Positions 18,100 through 25,958 of a stretch of 64,000 bases of DNA are shown in pieces (the stretch's first letter is position 1; each line of letters starts with the position of its first letter). The position numbers and the translations under genes are program-made. The notes under the pieces were generated by a model that was not told the DNA's origin, did no database searches, and saw only the letters and a list, made by a program, of their open reading frames with translations. Source of the stretch: Pseudomonadota bacterium (GTDB taxonomy: Bacteria; Pseudomonadota; Gammaproteobacteria; Xanthomonadales; Rhodanobacteraceae); the NCBI GenBank assembly GCA_018240465.1, contig JAFEFS010000091.1:62001-126000 (forward strand), given 5' to 3'.

Positions 18100-19383
18100 T
18101 CATGCCGGTATTCGCAGCGCCTGTTCGAGCAGGGTCATGCCTTCGTCGAAGGTCGCATCCGCGATCGTCAGCGGAAACAGCAGGCGTATCGCCTCCCCCT
18201 GCGTGCCGCAGCCGAGCACGATCAGGCCGAGTGAGTGCGCCCGGCGGATGACGCCTTGCGTCCGCGCCGGATCGACCTCGTCGCCGCCGCGCTCCTTCAG
18301 CAGGTCGAACGCGAGCATCGCACCGATGCCGCGGACATGGCCGATCGGCAGCAGATCCTCGCGTGCGGCGAAGCGCTCAAGGCATTCACGCGTGCGCTCG
18401 CCGAGCGTCGCCGCGCGTGTGTTGAGACGTTCCGATTCGATCACTTCGAGCACAGCGAGCGCAGCGGCGCAGGCTACCGGCGAGCCGGCGTAGGTGCCGC
18501 CAAGGCCGCCCGGTTCGACGGCATCCATCAGCTCGGCGCGGCCGATCACGGCAGACAGCGGGAGGCCGCCGCCGAGAGATTTGGCCGTGGTAATCAGGTC
18601 GGGCTTCACGCCGGAATGCTCAATGCCGAACCAGCGGCCCGTGCGCGCGAATCCGGTCTGCACTTCGTCGGCGATCAGGACGATGCCGTGGCGGTCGGCG
18701 ATCTCGCGCAAGGCGCGCAGCAGCTCGTGCGGCGCCGGGTGGAAGCCGCCCTCGCCCTGCACCGGCTCGATGATGATCGCGGCAACCTCGTCGGCGGCGA
18801 CGTCGGCCTGGAACAGGCGATGCAAGACATCGAGGCTGCGATCGATGCCGATGCCGTGATGCGGAATCGGAAACGGCAAATGGAAAACGTCGCCCGGCAA
18901 CGGCCCGAAGCCGCGCTTGTACGGCTGCGTCTTTCCGGTCAGCGCCATCGCCATGAAGCTGCGCCCGTGGAAGCCACCGCCGAAGGCGACGACCGCGCGC
19001 CGCTTCGTCGCCGTGCGCGCGATCTTCACCGCGTTCTCCACGGCCTCCGCGCCGGTGGAAAACAGAATCGATTTGGCCATACCCGCGATCGGTGCGAGTG
19101 CATTGAGTTTTTCGCACAGCGCGATGTACGGTTCGTATGCGGTCACCTGGAACGCGGTATGCGTGTAGCGGCCAAGCTGTTCCTCAACCGCGGCAATCAC
19201 GCGCGGATGGCGGTGGCCGACGTTGAGCACGGCGATGCCGCCGGCGAAGTCGATATGGCGGCGCCCCTCGACGTCCCACAATTCCGCGTTCTGCGCGCGC
19301 GCGGCGAACACATTCATCGCCGTGGCGATGCCGCGTGGAACCGCCGTCTGGCGGCGTTGCAATAAGCTGTCGTTGGTCGTCAC
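18100..19383 (-). CDS. gabT: 4-aminobutyrate/5-aminovalerate aminotransferase, first gene of the operon
   Basis: Class-III PLP aminotransferase of 427 aa, the normal GabT length. Motifs: TGAEAVENAVKIAR (phosphate loop), FHGRSFMAMALTGK, IIIEPVQGEGGFHPAP, LIADEVQTGFARTG with the Asp that contacts the PLP ring, and the catalytic Lys in LITTAKSLGGGLPLSAV. The start is taken as GTG at 19383: CAGGAG lies seven bases upstream, and the product then begins VTTNDSLLQRRQTAVPRG like Escherichia coli GabT. A frame open to 19575 adds unlikely residues. GabT and DavT are very close in sequence, so the natural substrate may be GABA or 5-aminovalerate. It heads a minus-strand operon running to 6952 and is divergent from the CoA-transferase gene. 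Confidence 0.93.
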   Translation of the reverse strand: MTTNDSLLQRRQTAVPRGIATAMNVFAARAQNAELWDVEGRRHIDFAGGIAVLNVGHRHPRVIAAVEEQLGRYTHTAFQVTAYEPYIALCEKLNALAPIAGMAKSILFSTGAEAVENAVKIARTATKRRAVVAFGGGFHGRSFMAMALTGKTQPYKRGFGPLPGDVFHLPFPIPHHGIGIDRSLDVLHRLFQADVAADEVAAIIIEPVQGEGGFHPAPHELLRALREIADRHGIVLIADEVQTGFARTGRWFGIEHSGVKPDLITTAKSLGGGLPLSAVIGRAELMDAVEPGGLGGTYAGSPVACAAALAVLEVIESERLNTRAATLGERTRECLERFAAREDLLPIGHVRGIGAMLAFDLLKERGGDEVDPARTQGVIRRAHSLGLIVLGCGTQGEAIRLLFPLTIADATFDEGMTLLEQALRIPA

Positions 19384-19517
19384 GATATTCTCCTGAAATC
19401 CGACCGCCAGTTTCGCCGCCGCCGACATCCACAGTAGAGCCAGAATATTTGCTTTGTTAGTGCCAGACCAGTGCACGTTATCGCTATCGTCGGATTCGAC
19501 GCAGAGGAATGGAAACG
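19384..19517. promoter_or_regulatory. Divergent control region of the aminotransferase operon and the CoA-transferase gene
   Basis: 134-bp spacer between divergent starts. It contains the two ribosome-binding sites (CAGGAG for gabT on the minus strand, GAGGA for the CoA-transferase on the plus strand). Around 19439 and 19460 there are two similar direct repeats, AGCCAGAAT and TGCCAGACC, about 21 bp apart. Paired direct repeats about two helical turns apart are typical operators of GabR/MocR regulators, so these are candidates for the product of 16251-18056. No strong -10/-35 pair was picked by eye. Confidence 0.4.
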
Positions 19518-20738
19518 ATGGGGCCGTTGCAAGGCATTCGCATACTCGACCTGAGCCGCATCCTTGCCGGGCCATGGGCGACGCAGCTGCTCGGCGATTT
19601 CGGCGCGGACGTGATCAAGGTCGAGAAGCCCGGTACGGGCGACGACACGCGCCACTGGGGGCCGCCCTGGCGCAAGGGCGACGACGACGAGATGGCGGAG
19701 TCCGCGTACTATCTGTGCGCGAACCGCAACAAGCGCTCGCTCGCGATTGATATCGCCAGCGAACGCGGCCAGGCTCTGGTGTGCGATCTCGCTGCGCGCA
19801 GCGACGTGCTGATCGAGAACTACAAGGTCGGCGGCCTGAAGAAATACGGTCTCGACTACGCGAGCCTGAGCGCCTCGCTGCCGCGCCTGGTCTACTGTTC
19901 CATTACAGGCTTCGGCCAGGACGGACCGTATGCGCAGCGCGCCGGTTACGACGCCGCGATCCAGGCGATGGGCGGACTGATGAGCATCACCGGTCCCGCC
20001 GACGGCGAGCCCGGCGCCGGGCCGCAGAAGGTCGGCGTCGCGGTGGCCGACCTGATGACGGGAATGTATGCGGCGACGGCGATCCTTGCCGCGCTGCGCC
20101 ATCGCGACGCGACCGGACAGGGCCAGCACATCGACCTGGCCTTGCTCGACACGCAAGTCGCCTGGCTCGCCAATCAGGCCAGCAACTGGCTCAACGCCGG
20201 CGAGCTGCCCGGCCGCCTCGGCACGGCACATCCGAGCATCGTGCCGTACCAGGTACTGCGCACGGCGGACGGACATCTCATGCTCGCGGTCGGCAACGAT
20301 GCGCAGTTCGCGCGCTTCGCACGCGTGACCGGCGCCGAATGCCTCGCCTCCGACGCACGTTTTGCGACGAACGCCCAACGCGTCGTCCATCGCGATGCCC
20401 TGCTCGGCGTGATCGAGCCGCTGCTCGCGGCAAAACCGACTTCGCACTGGCTGGCGGCGCTGGCCGAGCAAGCGGTGCCGGCAAGCCCGATCAATCGCAT
20501 CGACGAAGTGTTCGCGGATCCACAGGTGCGTGCTCGCGGTCTAAGGATCGAGCAGGTTCTGCCGACCAGCGGAAGCGTAAAAAGCGTACGCAACCCTGTA
20601 CGTTTTTCCATTAGCCAGATCGAATACCGGTTCGTTCCTCCGCAACTCGGTGCAGACACTGATGCTGTGCTCGCCGACCTGCTGCATCTCGACGCAGCGC
20701 AGCTGGAAACATTGAGACATGACGGCATCATTGGATAA
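19518..20738 (+). CDS. CaiB/BaiF family CoA-transferase, GcdG (glutarate CoA-transferase)-like
   Basis: Family III CoA-transferase of 406 aa. The start at 19518 (MGPLQGIRILDLSRI) is preferred to 19509 because GAGGA then has nine bases of spacing and the N-terminus aligns with Pseudomonas GcdG. Motifs: LAGPWATQLLGDFGADVIKV, ANRNKRSLAIDI, YCSITGFGQDGPYAQRAGYD, and the catalytic Asp in GQHIDLALLDTQVAWLA. The strong resemblance to GcdG and human SUGCT suggests transfer of CoA to glutarate, using for example succinyl-CoA; other dicarboxylates are possible. This is the main hint that the divergent operon handles a C5 omega-amino acid (5-aminovalerate) rather than GABA. No glutaryl-CoA dehydrogenase gene is nearby in the window. 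Confidence 0.87.
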   Translation: MGPLQGIRILDLSRILAGPWATQLLGDFGADVIKVEKPGTGDDTRHWGPPWRKGDDDEMAESAYYLCANRNKRSLAIDIASERGQALVCDLAARSDVLIENYKVGGLKKYGLDYASLSASLPRLVYCSITGFGQDGPYAQRAGYDAAIQAMGGLMSITGPADGEPGAGPQKVGVAVADLMTGMYAATAILAALRHRDATGQGQHIDLALLDTQVAWLANQASNWLNAGELPGRLGTAHPSIVPYQVLRTADGHLMLAVGNDAQFARFARVTGAECLASDARFATNAQRVVHRDALLGVIEPLLAAKPTSHWLAALAEQAVPASPINRIDEVFADPQVRARGLRIEQVLPTSGSVKSVRNPVRFSISQIEYRFVPPQLGADTDAVLADLLHLDAAQLETLRHDGIIG

Positions 20739-20946
20739 GCTTCGTACTGCGCGAGCACAAGGCACGGGTCATTTGGAGAGTTCTTGAGAGCATCCGCCCC
20801 GCGGTCGCCGGATTCAAGCGCGCTTTCAACTCAGCGCGCTCTGCATCCGATGTCGCAAGCACGGCACCGACCGACCCATCTTCGCTGTCTCCATGGAACT
20901 GCAAATCAGGCAACCGTGCTCACATATGGTTGTGCTTATTTTCGGA
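20739..20946. other. Short non-coding stretch before element copy 2
   Basis: About 200 bp between the CoA-transferase stop and the second 403-bp element. A 61-codon minus-strand frame (20728-20913, MPDLQFHGDSEDGSVG) exists but has no recognisable similarity and no clear ribosome-binding site. It may be a remnant. I see no terminator hairpin with a U-tract. Confidence 0.35.
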
Positions 20947-21349
20947 CCTGATTCGCGCTGATTTGCGGCGAGCAAAATTTCCCGCCAGGCGCAGAGACCG
21001 CTCCGGACTAGGCGCGCGGAGCATCATCGCGCGCGCCAGTCGCGACAGCAACTCGCCGCATATCAATTCCCGTGCCGTGGCGTTGGTCCTGGCCGTGGTC
21101 AAGGCACAGATCGCGACGCACCCGGTGCACAGCGGCAGCTTGGTGGCGTGAACAGCGCGCGCGATCCAGGACACGACGGCATTTGGCTTTGGTGCCGTAG
21201 TCTGCAACAAACTCGACCATCGACAAGCCAGGCTGGAACGAGATCGGATTCATGGCCATGATGACGCCCCAGCGGATGAGGTGGAGCGGTCATCGGCCTC
21301 GCTCATCGCAGATCCTGCGGCTGTGAGCGGGGAATCAGCGCGAATCAGG
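20947..21349 (-). mobile_element. 403-bp IS1595-like non-autonomous element, copy 2
   Basis: Same length and orientation as the copy at 3988-4390. The terminal inverted repeats are perfect here: CCTGATTCGCGCTGATT on the left, and its complement AATCAGCGCGAATCAGG on the right. The transposase remnant again begins MAMNPI at 21259 and breaks into other frames with the same internal deletion. Flanking octamers (TTTTCGGA and AATCGATT) are not a duplication. It ends 49 bp before the stop codon of ctaE, between that gene and the catabolic island. Confidence 0.8.
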
Positions 21350-21398
21350 AATCGATTTCAGACGTCCAATAAACGTCCTGCTGAATCTGCGATCGGGC

Positions 21399-22277
21399 TT
21401 ACAAGACGTAGACGAACAGGAACAGGCCCAGCCAAACCACGTCGACGAAGTGCCAGTACCACGCGACCGCCTCGAAGCCGAAGTGGTGGTCGCGGTCGAA
21501 GTGGCCACGCGCGCAGCGCAGCCAGATCACGATCAGCATGATCGTGCCGAGGGTGACGTGCAGGCCGTGGAAGCCGGTCAGCATGAAGAAGGTCGAGCCG
21601 TAGACGCCGCTGCCGAGGGTCAGGTTGAGCTGCTGGTAGGCCTCGATGTACTCGTGTGCCTGATACCACAGGAACGTGGCGCCGAGCAGGATGGTCAGGC
21701 CGAGAAAGATCATGAGCTGGGTGCGCTTGCCCGCACGCAGGGCGTGGTGCGCGATGGTGATGGTCACGCCCGAGGACAGCAGGATCAGCGTGTTGAGCAG
21801 CGGCACGCCCCAGGCCGGAATCGTCTCGAACGCTCCGCCGATTGCGGACGGGCCGTTGGTCGGCCACGCCGGCGCATAGCCCTTCCACAGGAAGAAATTG
21901 GTCAGCGCGCCGTCACCCTCGCCGCCGATCCACGGTACCGACAGCGCGCGCGCGTAGAACAGTGCGCCGAAGAACGCGGCGAAGAACATCACCTCGGAAA
22001 AGATGAACCACATCATGCCCATGCGGAACGAGGTATCGACCTGCTTGTTGTAGGTGCCGGACACCGATTCACGGATCACCGTGCCGAACCAGCCGAACAC
22101 CATGAACAGGATGATGGCGATGCCGAGCGGCATCGCCACCTTCCCGGCCGGATGCTCGTTGAGCCAGAACGCCGCGCCGCCGAGCGTGAACAGCAGGCCG
22201 AACGAACCGACAATCGGCCACTTCGTGCCGTGGGGGACGTAATAGGCGTTGGGGTCTGCGTGGGCGGCGTCTGACAT
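21399..22277 (-). CDS. ctaE: Cytochrome c oxidase subunit III
   Basis: Subunit III of the aa3 oxidase, 292 aa, seven predicted TM helices. Visible signatures: TSFRMGMMWFIFSEVMFFAAFFGALFY in parts, the conserved Glu-containing helix HEYIEAYQQLNL, GFHGLHVTLGTIMLIV, and the C-terminal VAWYWHFVDVVWLGLFLFVY. It stabilises the subunit I-II core and proton uptake. It follows ctaG after a 164-bp spacer that contains a long inverted repeat. In related genomes SURF1-side genes follow directly; here copy 2 of the 403-bp element begins 49 bp downstream of the stop. Confidence 0.96.
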   Translation of the reverse strand: MSDAAHADPNAYYVPHGTKWPIVGSFGLLFTLGGAAFWLNEHPAGKVAMPLGIAIILFMVFGWFGTVIRESVSGTYNKQVDTSFRMGMMWFIFSEVMFFAAFFGALFYARALSVPWIGGEGDGALTNFFLWKGYAPAWPTNGPSAIGGAFETIPAWGVPLLNTLILLSSGVTITIAHHALRAGKRTQLMIFLGLTILLGATFLWYQAHEYIEAYQQLNLTLGSGVYGSTFFMLTGFHGLHVTLGTIMLIVIWLRCARGHFDRDHHFGFEAVAWYWHFVDVVWLGLFLFVYVL

Positions 22278-22325
22278 GATGAATTCCGTTGAGTTTTTGC
22301 CGAAACAGGGAAGATCAAAAAAGTT

Positions 22326-22429
22326 GCCACGAAGGCACGAAGATCACGAAGACGAGCAGAGCTAGCGGAGCAACGATCAACATGCCTTTCTTCGTGGCTA
22401 TTCCTTCGTGATCTTCGTGCCTTGGTGGC
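22326..22429. repeat. Long inverted repeat between ctaG and ctaE
   Basis: Two 26-bp arms, GCCACGAAGGCACGAAGATC... at 22326-22351 and its complement (CTTCGTGATCTTCGTGCCTT...) at 22404-22429, match at 25 of 26 positions across a 52-bp spacer. A shorter related piece (GAAGATCACGAAG) occurs near 25915 upstream of ctaC. In RNA the arms would form a long hairpin between the two oxidase genes. Confidence 0.7.
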
Positions 22430-22441
22430 GAATCTTTATTT

Positions 22442-23029
22442 TCAGGAAGAGGGTTTCGACTCCGCACCCTGCGCCGCGAGGCGTTTGGTGGCGATTTCGT
22501 TGTTGTAAAAAGTATACGACAGGGTCAGCTGCTTGATGTCCGTCGGCAGCTTCGGGTCGACGACGAAGCGCACCGGCATGCGCCGCGACTCGCCGGCCTT
22601 GAGCGTCTGTTCGGTGAAGCAGAAACATTCGGTCTTGTTGAAGTAGAGCGAGGCGCGGTTCGGCGCGATGCTCGGCACGGCGTTGCCGACGATCGCGTCG
22701 GGCGCGAGGTTGCTCGCATCGAACCAGGCTTCGGTCAACACACCTGGATGCACCTTGATGCTGAATACCTCGGGCGCGAACGTCCACTTCAGCGCGCTGT
22801 TGACGGTGCCGATGAACTGCACCTCGACGAGGCGCGCATCGTCTTCCTTGAACGCCGCGACCTTGGCGCCGTCGGCAACCTTGTTTTCGTACTTGATGCC
22901 GAAGATGTGCTCGCAGGCGATGCGATAGATCGGCGGCATCACGCGAAAGCCGAACAGGAACGAGGCGACGCAGACAATCAGCGCGATCTTCACCACGCGC
23001 CAATTCTTCTTTTGCTCGTCTGCGCTCAT
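22442..23029 (-). CDS. ctaG: Cytochrome c oxidase assembly protein CtaG (Cox11)
   Basis: Protein of 195 aa that delivers copper to the CuB site of subunit I. One N-terminal TM helix (VVKIALIVCVASFLFGFRVM) anchors a periplasmic immunoglobulin-like domain. The copper motif is visible as FNKTECFCFTEQTL (Cys-Phe-Cys), followed by MPVRFVVDP and YTFYNNE, as in Cox11. The ATG at 23029 overlaps the stop of the preceding 43-aa gene (ATGA). Confidence 0.94.
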   Translation of the reverse strand: MSADEQKKNWRVVKIALIVCVASFLFGFRVMPPIYRIACEHIFGIKYENKVADGAKVAAFKEDDARLVEVQFIGTVNSALKWTFAPEVFSIKVHPGVLTEAWFDASNLAPDAIVGNAVPSIAPNRASLYFNKTECFCFTEQTLKAGESRRMPVRFVVDPKLPTDIKQLTLSYTFYNNEIATKRLAAQGAESKPSS

Positions 23030-23157
23030 CGGTGCGTACTCACTGCCTGGATGAAGAACAGAACGAAGATCGCGAACGCCACGCCCGCGACGATCCACGC
23101 CGTACGGCGCGCGGCGGCGCGGCGACGGTCGAGGTCATTGGCGGGTACTTGCAGCAT
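23026..23157 (-). CDS. 43-aa single-TM protein in the oxidase operon
   Basis: Short gene starting MLQVPANDLDRRRAAARRTA, then one TM helix (WIVAGVAFAIFVLFFIQAV). Small basic single-TM proteins at this position, between ctaD and ctaG, are seen in other proteobacterial oxidase clusters and are annotated as small assembly proteins or are missed. The start at 23157 is preferred over the longer frame to 23259, since the extra residues are encoded by a dispersed repeat. Its stop overlaps the ctaG start by 4 bp, supporting translation. Confidence 0.7.
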   Translation of the reverse strand: MLQVPANDLDRRRAAARRTAWIVAGVAFAIFVLFFIQAVSTHR

Positions 23158-23188
23158 GGTCCAGTTCAGTGTTTTCGAAAACAGCGGG

Positions 23189-23245
23189 CTTGGTCGGAAA
23201 GTGCGGCCGCGGATCGCCGCCCCTGGATCCTCGCGATCAGGGGCG
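23189..23245. repeat. 57-bp dispersed repeat, copy A
   Basis: The segment ending TCCTCGCGATCAGGGGCG closely matches 53259-53314, with GTGCGGCC in the middle of both and roughly three quarters of positions identical by eye. This copy contains the inverted pair GCCCCTG / CAGGGGC around GATCCTCGCGAT (23219-23244) and lies just downstream of the ctaD stop, so it may act as a processing or attenuation hairpin. Confidence 0.6.
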
Positions 23246-23255
23246 GGCACAAAAA

Positions 23256-24881
23256 TCAATGACTCACATCACCATGCGCGAGCATGCCCGGCTTGATCAC
23301 CGGCGGCGTCGTGAAGGTGTGGTGCGGCGCCGGCGAAGGCACTTCCCACTCGAGGCCATGCGCGCCTTCCCACGGGCGCTGCGACGCGACCGCGCCCTTC
23401 TTCTTCGACATGGCGAAGATTGCGATCATCATCCACGGCGTGACGAACATGCCGAACGCGCCGATCGAGGAAACGAGGTTCCAGTCGGCAAAGGCGACGT
23501 TGTAGTCGGGGATGCGGCGCGGCATGCCGGCAAGGCCGAGGAAGTGCTGCGGGAAGAAGGTCAGGTTGACGAACACGATCGTCCACCAGAAATGAACCTT
23601 GCCCCAGGTCTCGTTGACCATGCGGCCAGTCCACTTCGGCCACCAGTAGTAGATCGCGGCGATGATCGAGAACAGCGCGCCGGTCACCAGCACATAGTGG
23701 AAGTGCGCGACGACGAAGTAGGTGTCGTGGTACTGGAAGTCGGCCGGAACGATCGCGAGCATGAGGCCCGAGAAACCGCCGATCGTGAACAGCACGACGA
23801 AGCCGATCGCCCACAGCATCGGCGTCTCGAACGTCAACGAGCCTTTCCACATCGTCGACACCCAGTTGAACACCTTCACCCCGGTCGGAATCGCGATCAG
23901 CATCGTCGAGTACATGAAGAACAGCTCGCCGCCGAGCGGCATGCCGACCGTGAACATGTGGTGCGCCCAGACGATGAACGACAGGAACGCGATCGACGCG
24001 ATCGCGTACACCATCGCCTGATAACCGAACAGCGGCTTGCGACTGAAGGTCGGGATGATCTCCGACACGATGCCGAACGCCGGCAGGATCATGATGTAGA
24101 CCTCGGGGTGGCCGAAGAACCAGAAGATGTGCTGGAACATCACCGGGTCGCCGCCGCCCGCGGCGTTGAAGAAACTCGTGCCGAAAAACTTGTCGGTGAG
24201 CAGCATCGTCACCGCGCCGGCGAGCACCGGCATCACCGCGATCAACAGGAACGCGGTGATCAGCCAACTCCAGGTGAACAGCGGCATCTTCAGCAGATCG
24301 ACACCCGGCGCGCGCAGGTTGAGGATCGTCGCGATGATATTGATCGCGCCCATGATCGAGGAAATGCCCATCATGTGGATCGCGAACACCATGAAGGCCA
24401 CGGAGGCGCCGCCCTGCAGCGCGAGCGGCGGGTACATCGTCCAGCCACCGGCCGGGCCGCCGCCGGGCATGAACAGCGTGCCGAGCAGCATGAGGAAGGC
24501 GAATGGCATGATCCAGAACGACCAGTTGTTCATGCGCGGCAGCGCCATGTCGGGTGCGCCGATCTGCAGCGGGATCATCCAGTTGGCGAGGCCGACGAAG
24601 GCCGGCATGATCGCGCCGAAGATCATCACCAGCGCGTGCAGCGTGGTCATCTGGTTGAAGAAGTACGGCTGCACGTGCTGCAGCCCGGGCGCAGCCAATT
24701 CCGTGCGGATCACCACCGACATTCCCGCGCCGATGATCGCCATCGTGAACGCGAAAACCAGGTACAGCGTACCGATGTCCTTGTGGTTGGTCGTGAACAG
24801 CCAGCGATCGAGAAAGCCCTCGGGCTTGTGGTCGTGATCGTCGTGGGCGTGGTCGTCTGCGTGCGCGGCGTGGTTGGCCAT
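23256..24881 (-). CDS. ctaD: Cytochrome c oxidase subunit I
   Basis: Catalytic subunit of an aa3-type oxidase, 541 aa, 12 TM helices. Signatures: TLHALVMIFGAIMPAF with the heme a ligand His, WFFGHPEVYIMILPAFG with the CuB His and the Tyr that cross-links to it plus the A1-type Glu, IVWAHHMFTVGM with the CuB His pair, and HFHYVLVTG with the heme a and heme a3 His. An N-terminal His/Asp-rich tail (HAADDHAHDDHDH-like) is common in proteobacterial homologues. It lies 87 bp downstream of ctaC, with a hairpin repeat between them. Confidence 0.97.
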   Translation of the reverse strand: MANHAAHADDHAHDDHDHKPEGFLDRWLFTTNHKDIGTLYLVFAFTMAIIGAGMSVVIRTELAAPGLQHVQPYFFNQMTTLHALVMIFGAIMPAFVGLANWMIPLQIGAPDMALPRMNNWSFWIMPFAFLMLLGTLFMPGGGPAGGWTMYPPLALQGGASVAFMVFAIHMMGISSIMGAINIIATILNLRAPGVDLLKMPLFTWSWLITAFLLIAVMPVLAGAVTMLLTDKFFGTSFFNAAGGGDPVMFQHIFWFFGHPEVYIMILPAFGIVSEIIPTFSRKPLFGYQAMVYAIASIAFLSFIVWAHHMFTVGMPLGGELFFMYSTMLIAIPTGVKVFNWVSTMWKGSLTFETPMLWAIGFVVLFTIGGFSGLMLAIVPADFQYHDTYFVVAHFHYVLVTGALFSIIAAIYYWWPKWTGRMVNETWGKVHFWWTIVFVNLTFFPQHFLGLAGMPRRIPDYNVAFADWNLVSSIGAFGMFVTPWMMIAIFAMSKKKGAVASQRPWEGAHGLEWEVPSPAPHHTFTTPPVIKPGMLAHGDVSH

Positions 24882-24926
24882 GATCTAGTCTCGTTGCGAT
24901 TCGCGTGTTGCGTTCTTCTCTACTTT

Positions 24927-24958
24927 GCCGTCATTTCCGCTTTCGCGGGCATGACGGC
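24927..24958. repeat. Palindromic repeat in the ctaC-ctaD spacer
   Basis: GCCGTCAT and ATGACGGC flank an inner CCGC/GCGG pair, giving an imperfect hairpin. The unit resembles the common dispersed palindrome of the CGTCATTCCCGCGAAAGCGGGAATGACG type. A shorter relative (TCCCGC CTTC GCGGGA) is present at 54375-54390 after the PII gene. Confidence 0.55.
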
Positions 24959-24968
24959 GTGATATTGC

Positions 24969-25880
24969 CTAGCCGTTCGACGGCGCGGCGATGGAAGCCT
25001 GTTGCGCGACCGGCGCAGCGGCAGGTGCCGCAGGTGGGTTCTGCGCCGCCTCCTGCTGGTCGAGCCAGGTCTTGAACTCCTCGGGCGGCACGGCCTTGAC
25101 CACGATCGGCATGAAGCCGTGGTCCTGGCCGCACAGCTCCGCGCATTGACCGCGGTAGATGCCGGGCTCGGAGATCTTGGTCCACGTGTCGTTGATGATT
25201 CCGGGGATCGCGTCGGACTTCCAGCCCAGCGCCGGCACCCACCAGGAATGGATCACGTCGTCGCCGGTGATGACGAAGCGCACCTTGGTGTTGGTCGGCA
25301 ACACGAGCGGCTTGTCGACATCGAGCAGATAGGTGTTTTCGCCCTGCGCGTTCTTCACGTCGGCCGGATTGAGCCCCGAGCGAAGTTGGCGCGTGCGATC
25401 GCTCGTGCCTTCGAGCTTGGAGATGAAACGCACGTGATAGGCCTTGTCGCCCCAGTTGACGTAGTCGTAGCCCCACTTCCACTGGTAGCCGGTGATCTTC
25501 ACCGTCATCTGCGACTCGTTGGTGTAGGCCTCGTTGATCAGCACCTTGGTCGCGGGATAGGCCATGACGACGAGGAGCAGGATCGGCACGATTGTCCAGA
25601 TCGTTTCGGCGAGGGTGTTGTGCGACCAGGTCGCGGCGACGGCCCCCTTCGACTTGCGGAACTTGAACATCGCATAGAACATCGCGCCGAACACGATCAG
25701 GCCGATGACGACGCAGATCCACAGCGCGAGCATGTGCAGGTCATAGGCCTCATGCGATGACTGGGTCACACCCGGATGCATGTTGAGCTGCCACGGGGCG
25801 CGCTCGGGCGCCGCGAGAGCCATCGACCAGCCTGCCGCCAGCACGGCTCCCAATCCCCACTTGCCCAAGACTCGATTCAT
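24969..25880 (-). CDS. ctaC: Cytochrome c oxidase subunit II
   Basis: Subunit II, 303 aa: signal peptide (MNRVLGKWGLGAVLAAGWSM, cleavage near ALA), two TM helices (MLALWICVVIGLIVFGAMFY and ETIWTIVPILLLVVMAYP), and a periplasmic cupredoxin domain with the complete CuA motif CAELCGQDHGFM preceded by a conserved His in VIHSWWVPA. It accepts electrons from cytochrome c. A Pro/Ala-rich C-terminal tail of about 35 residues lacks a heme-binding CxxCH, so this is not the fused caa3 form. It is the first gene of the ctaC-ctaD-ctaG-ctaE run, so the promoter should lie in 25881-25958. Confidence 0.96.
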   Translation of the reverse strand: MNRVLGKWGLGAVLAAGWSMALAAPERAPWQLNMHPGVTQSSHEAYDLHMLALWICVVIGLIVFGAMFYAMFKFRKSKGAVAATWSHNTLAETIWTIVPILLLVVMAYPATKVLINEAYTNESQMTVKITGYQWKWGYDYVNWGDKAYHVRFISKLEGTSDRTRQLRSGLNPADVKNAQGENTYLLDVDKPLVLPTNTKVRFVITGDDVIHSWWVPALGWKSDAIPGIINDTWTKISEPGIYRGQCAELCGQDHGFMPIVVKAVPPEEFKTWLDQQEAAQNPPAAPAAAPVAQQASIAAPSNG

Positions 25881-25958
25881 TCTTCACCTGTATTTTTGCT
25901 CTCGTCCCTGATTGCGAAGATCACGAAGCGGTCATCCTGACCGCACTTCCCGACAAAA

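Noticed and set aside
24927..24958. Hairpin in the ctaC-ctaD spacer as a transcription terminator
   Set aside because: No U-tract follows, and it lies within what is normally one operon; it matches a dispersed repeat instead.
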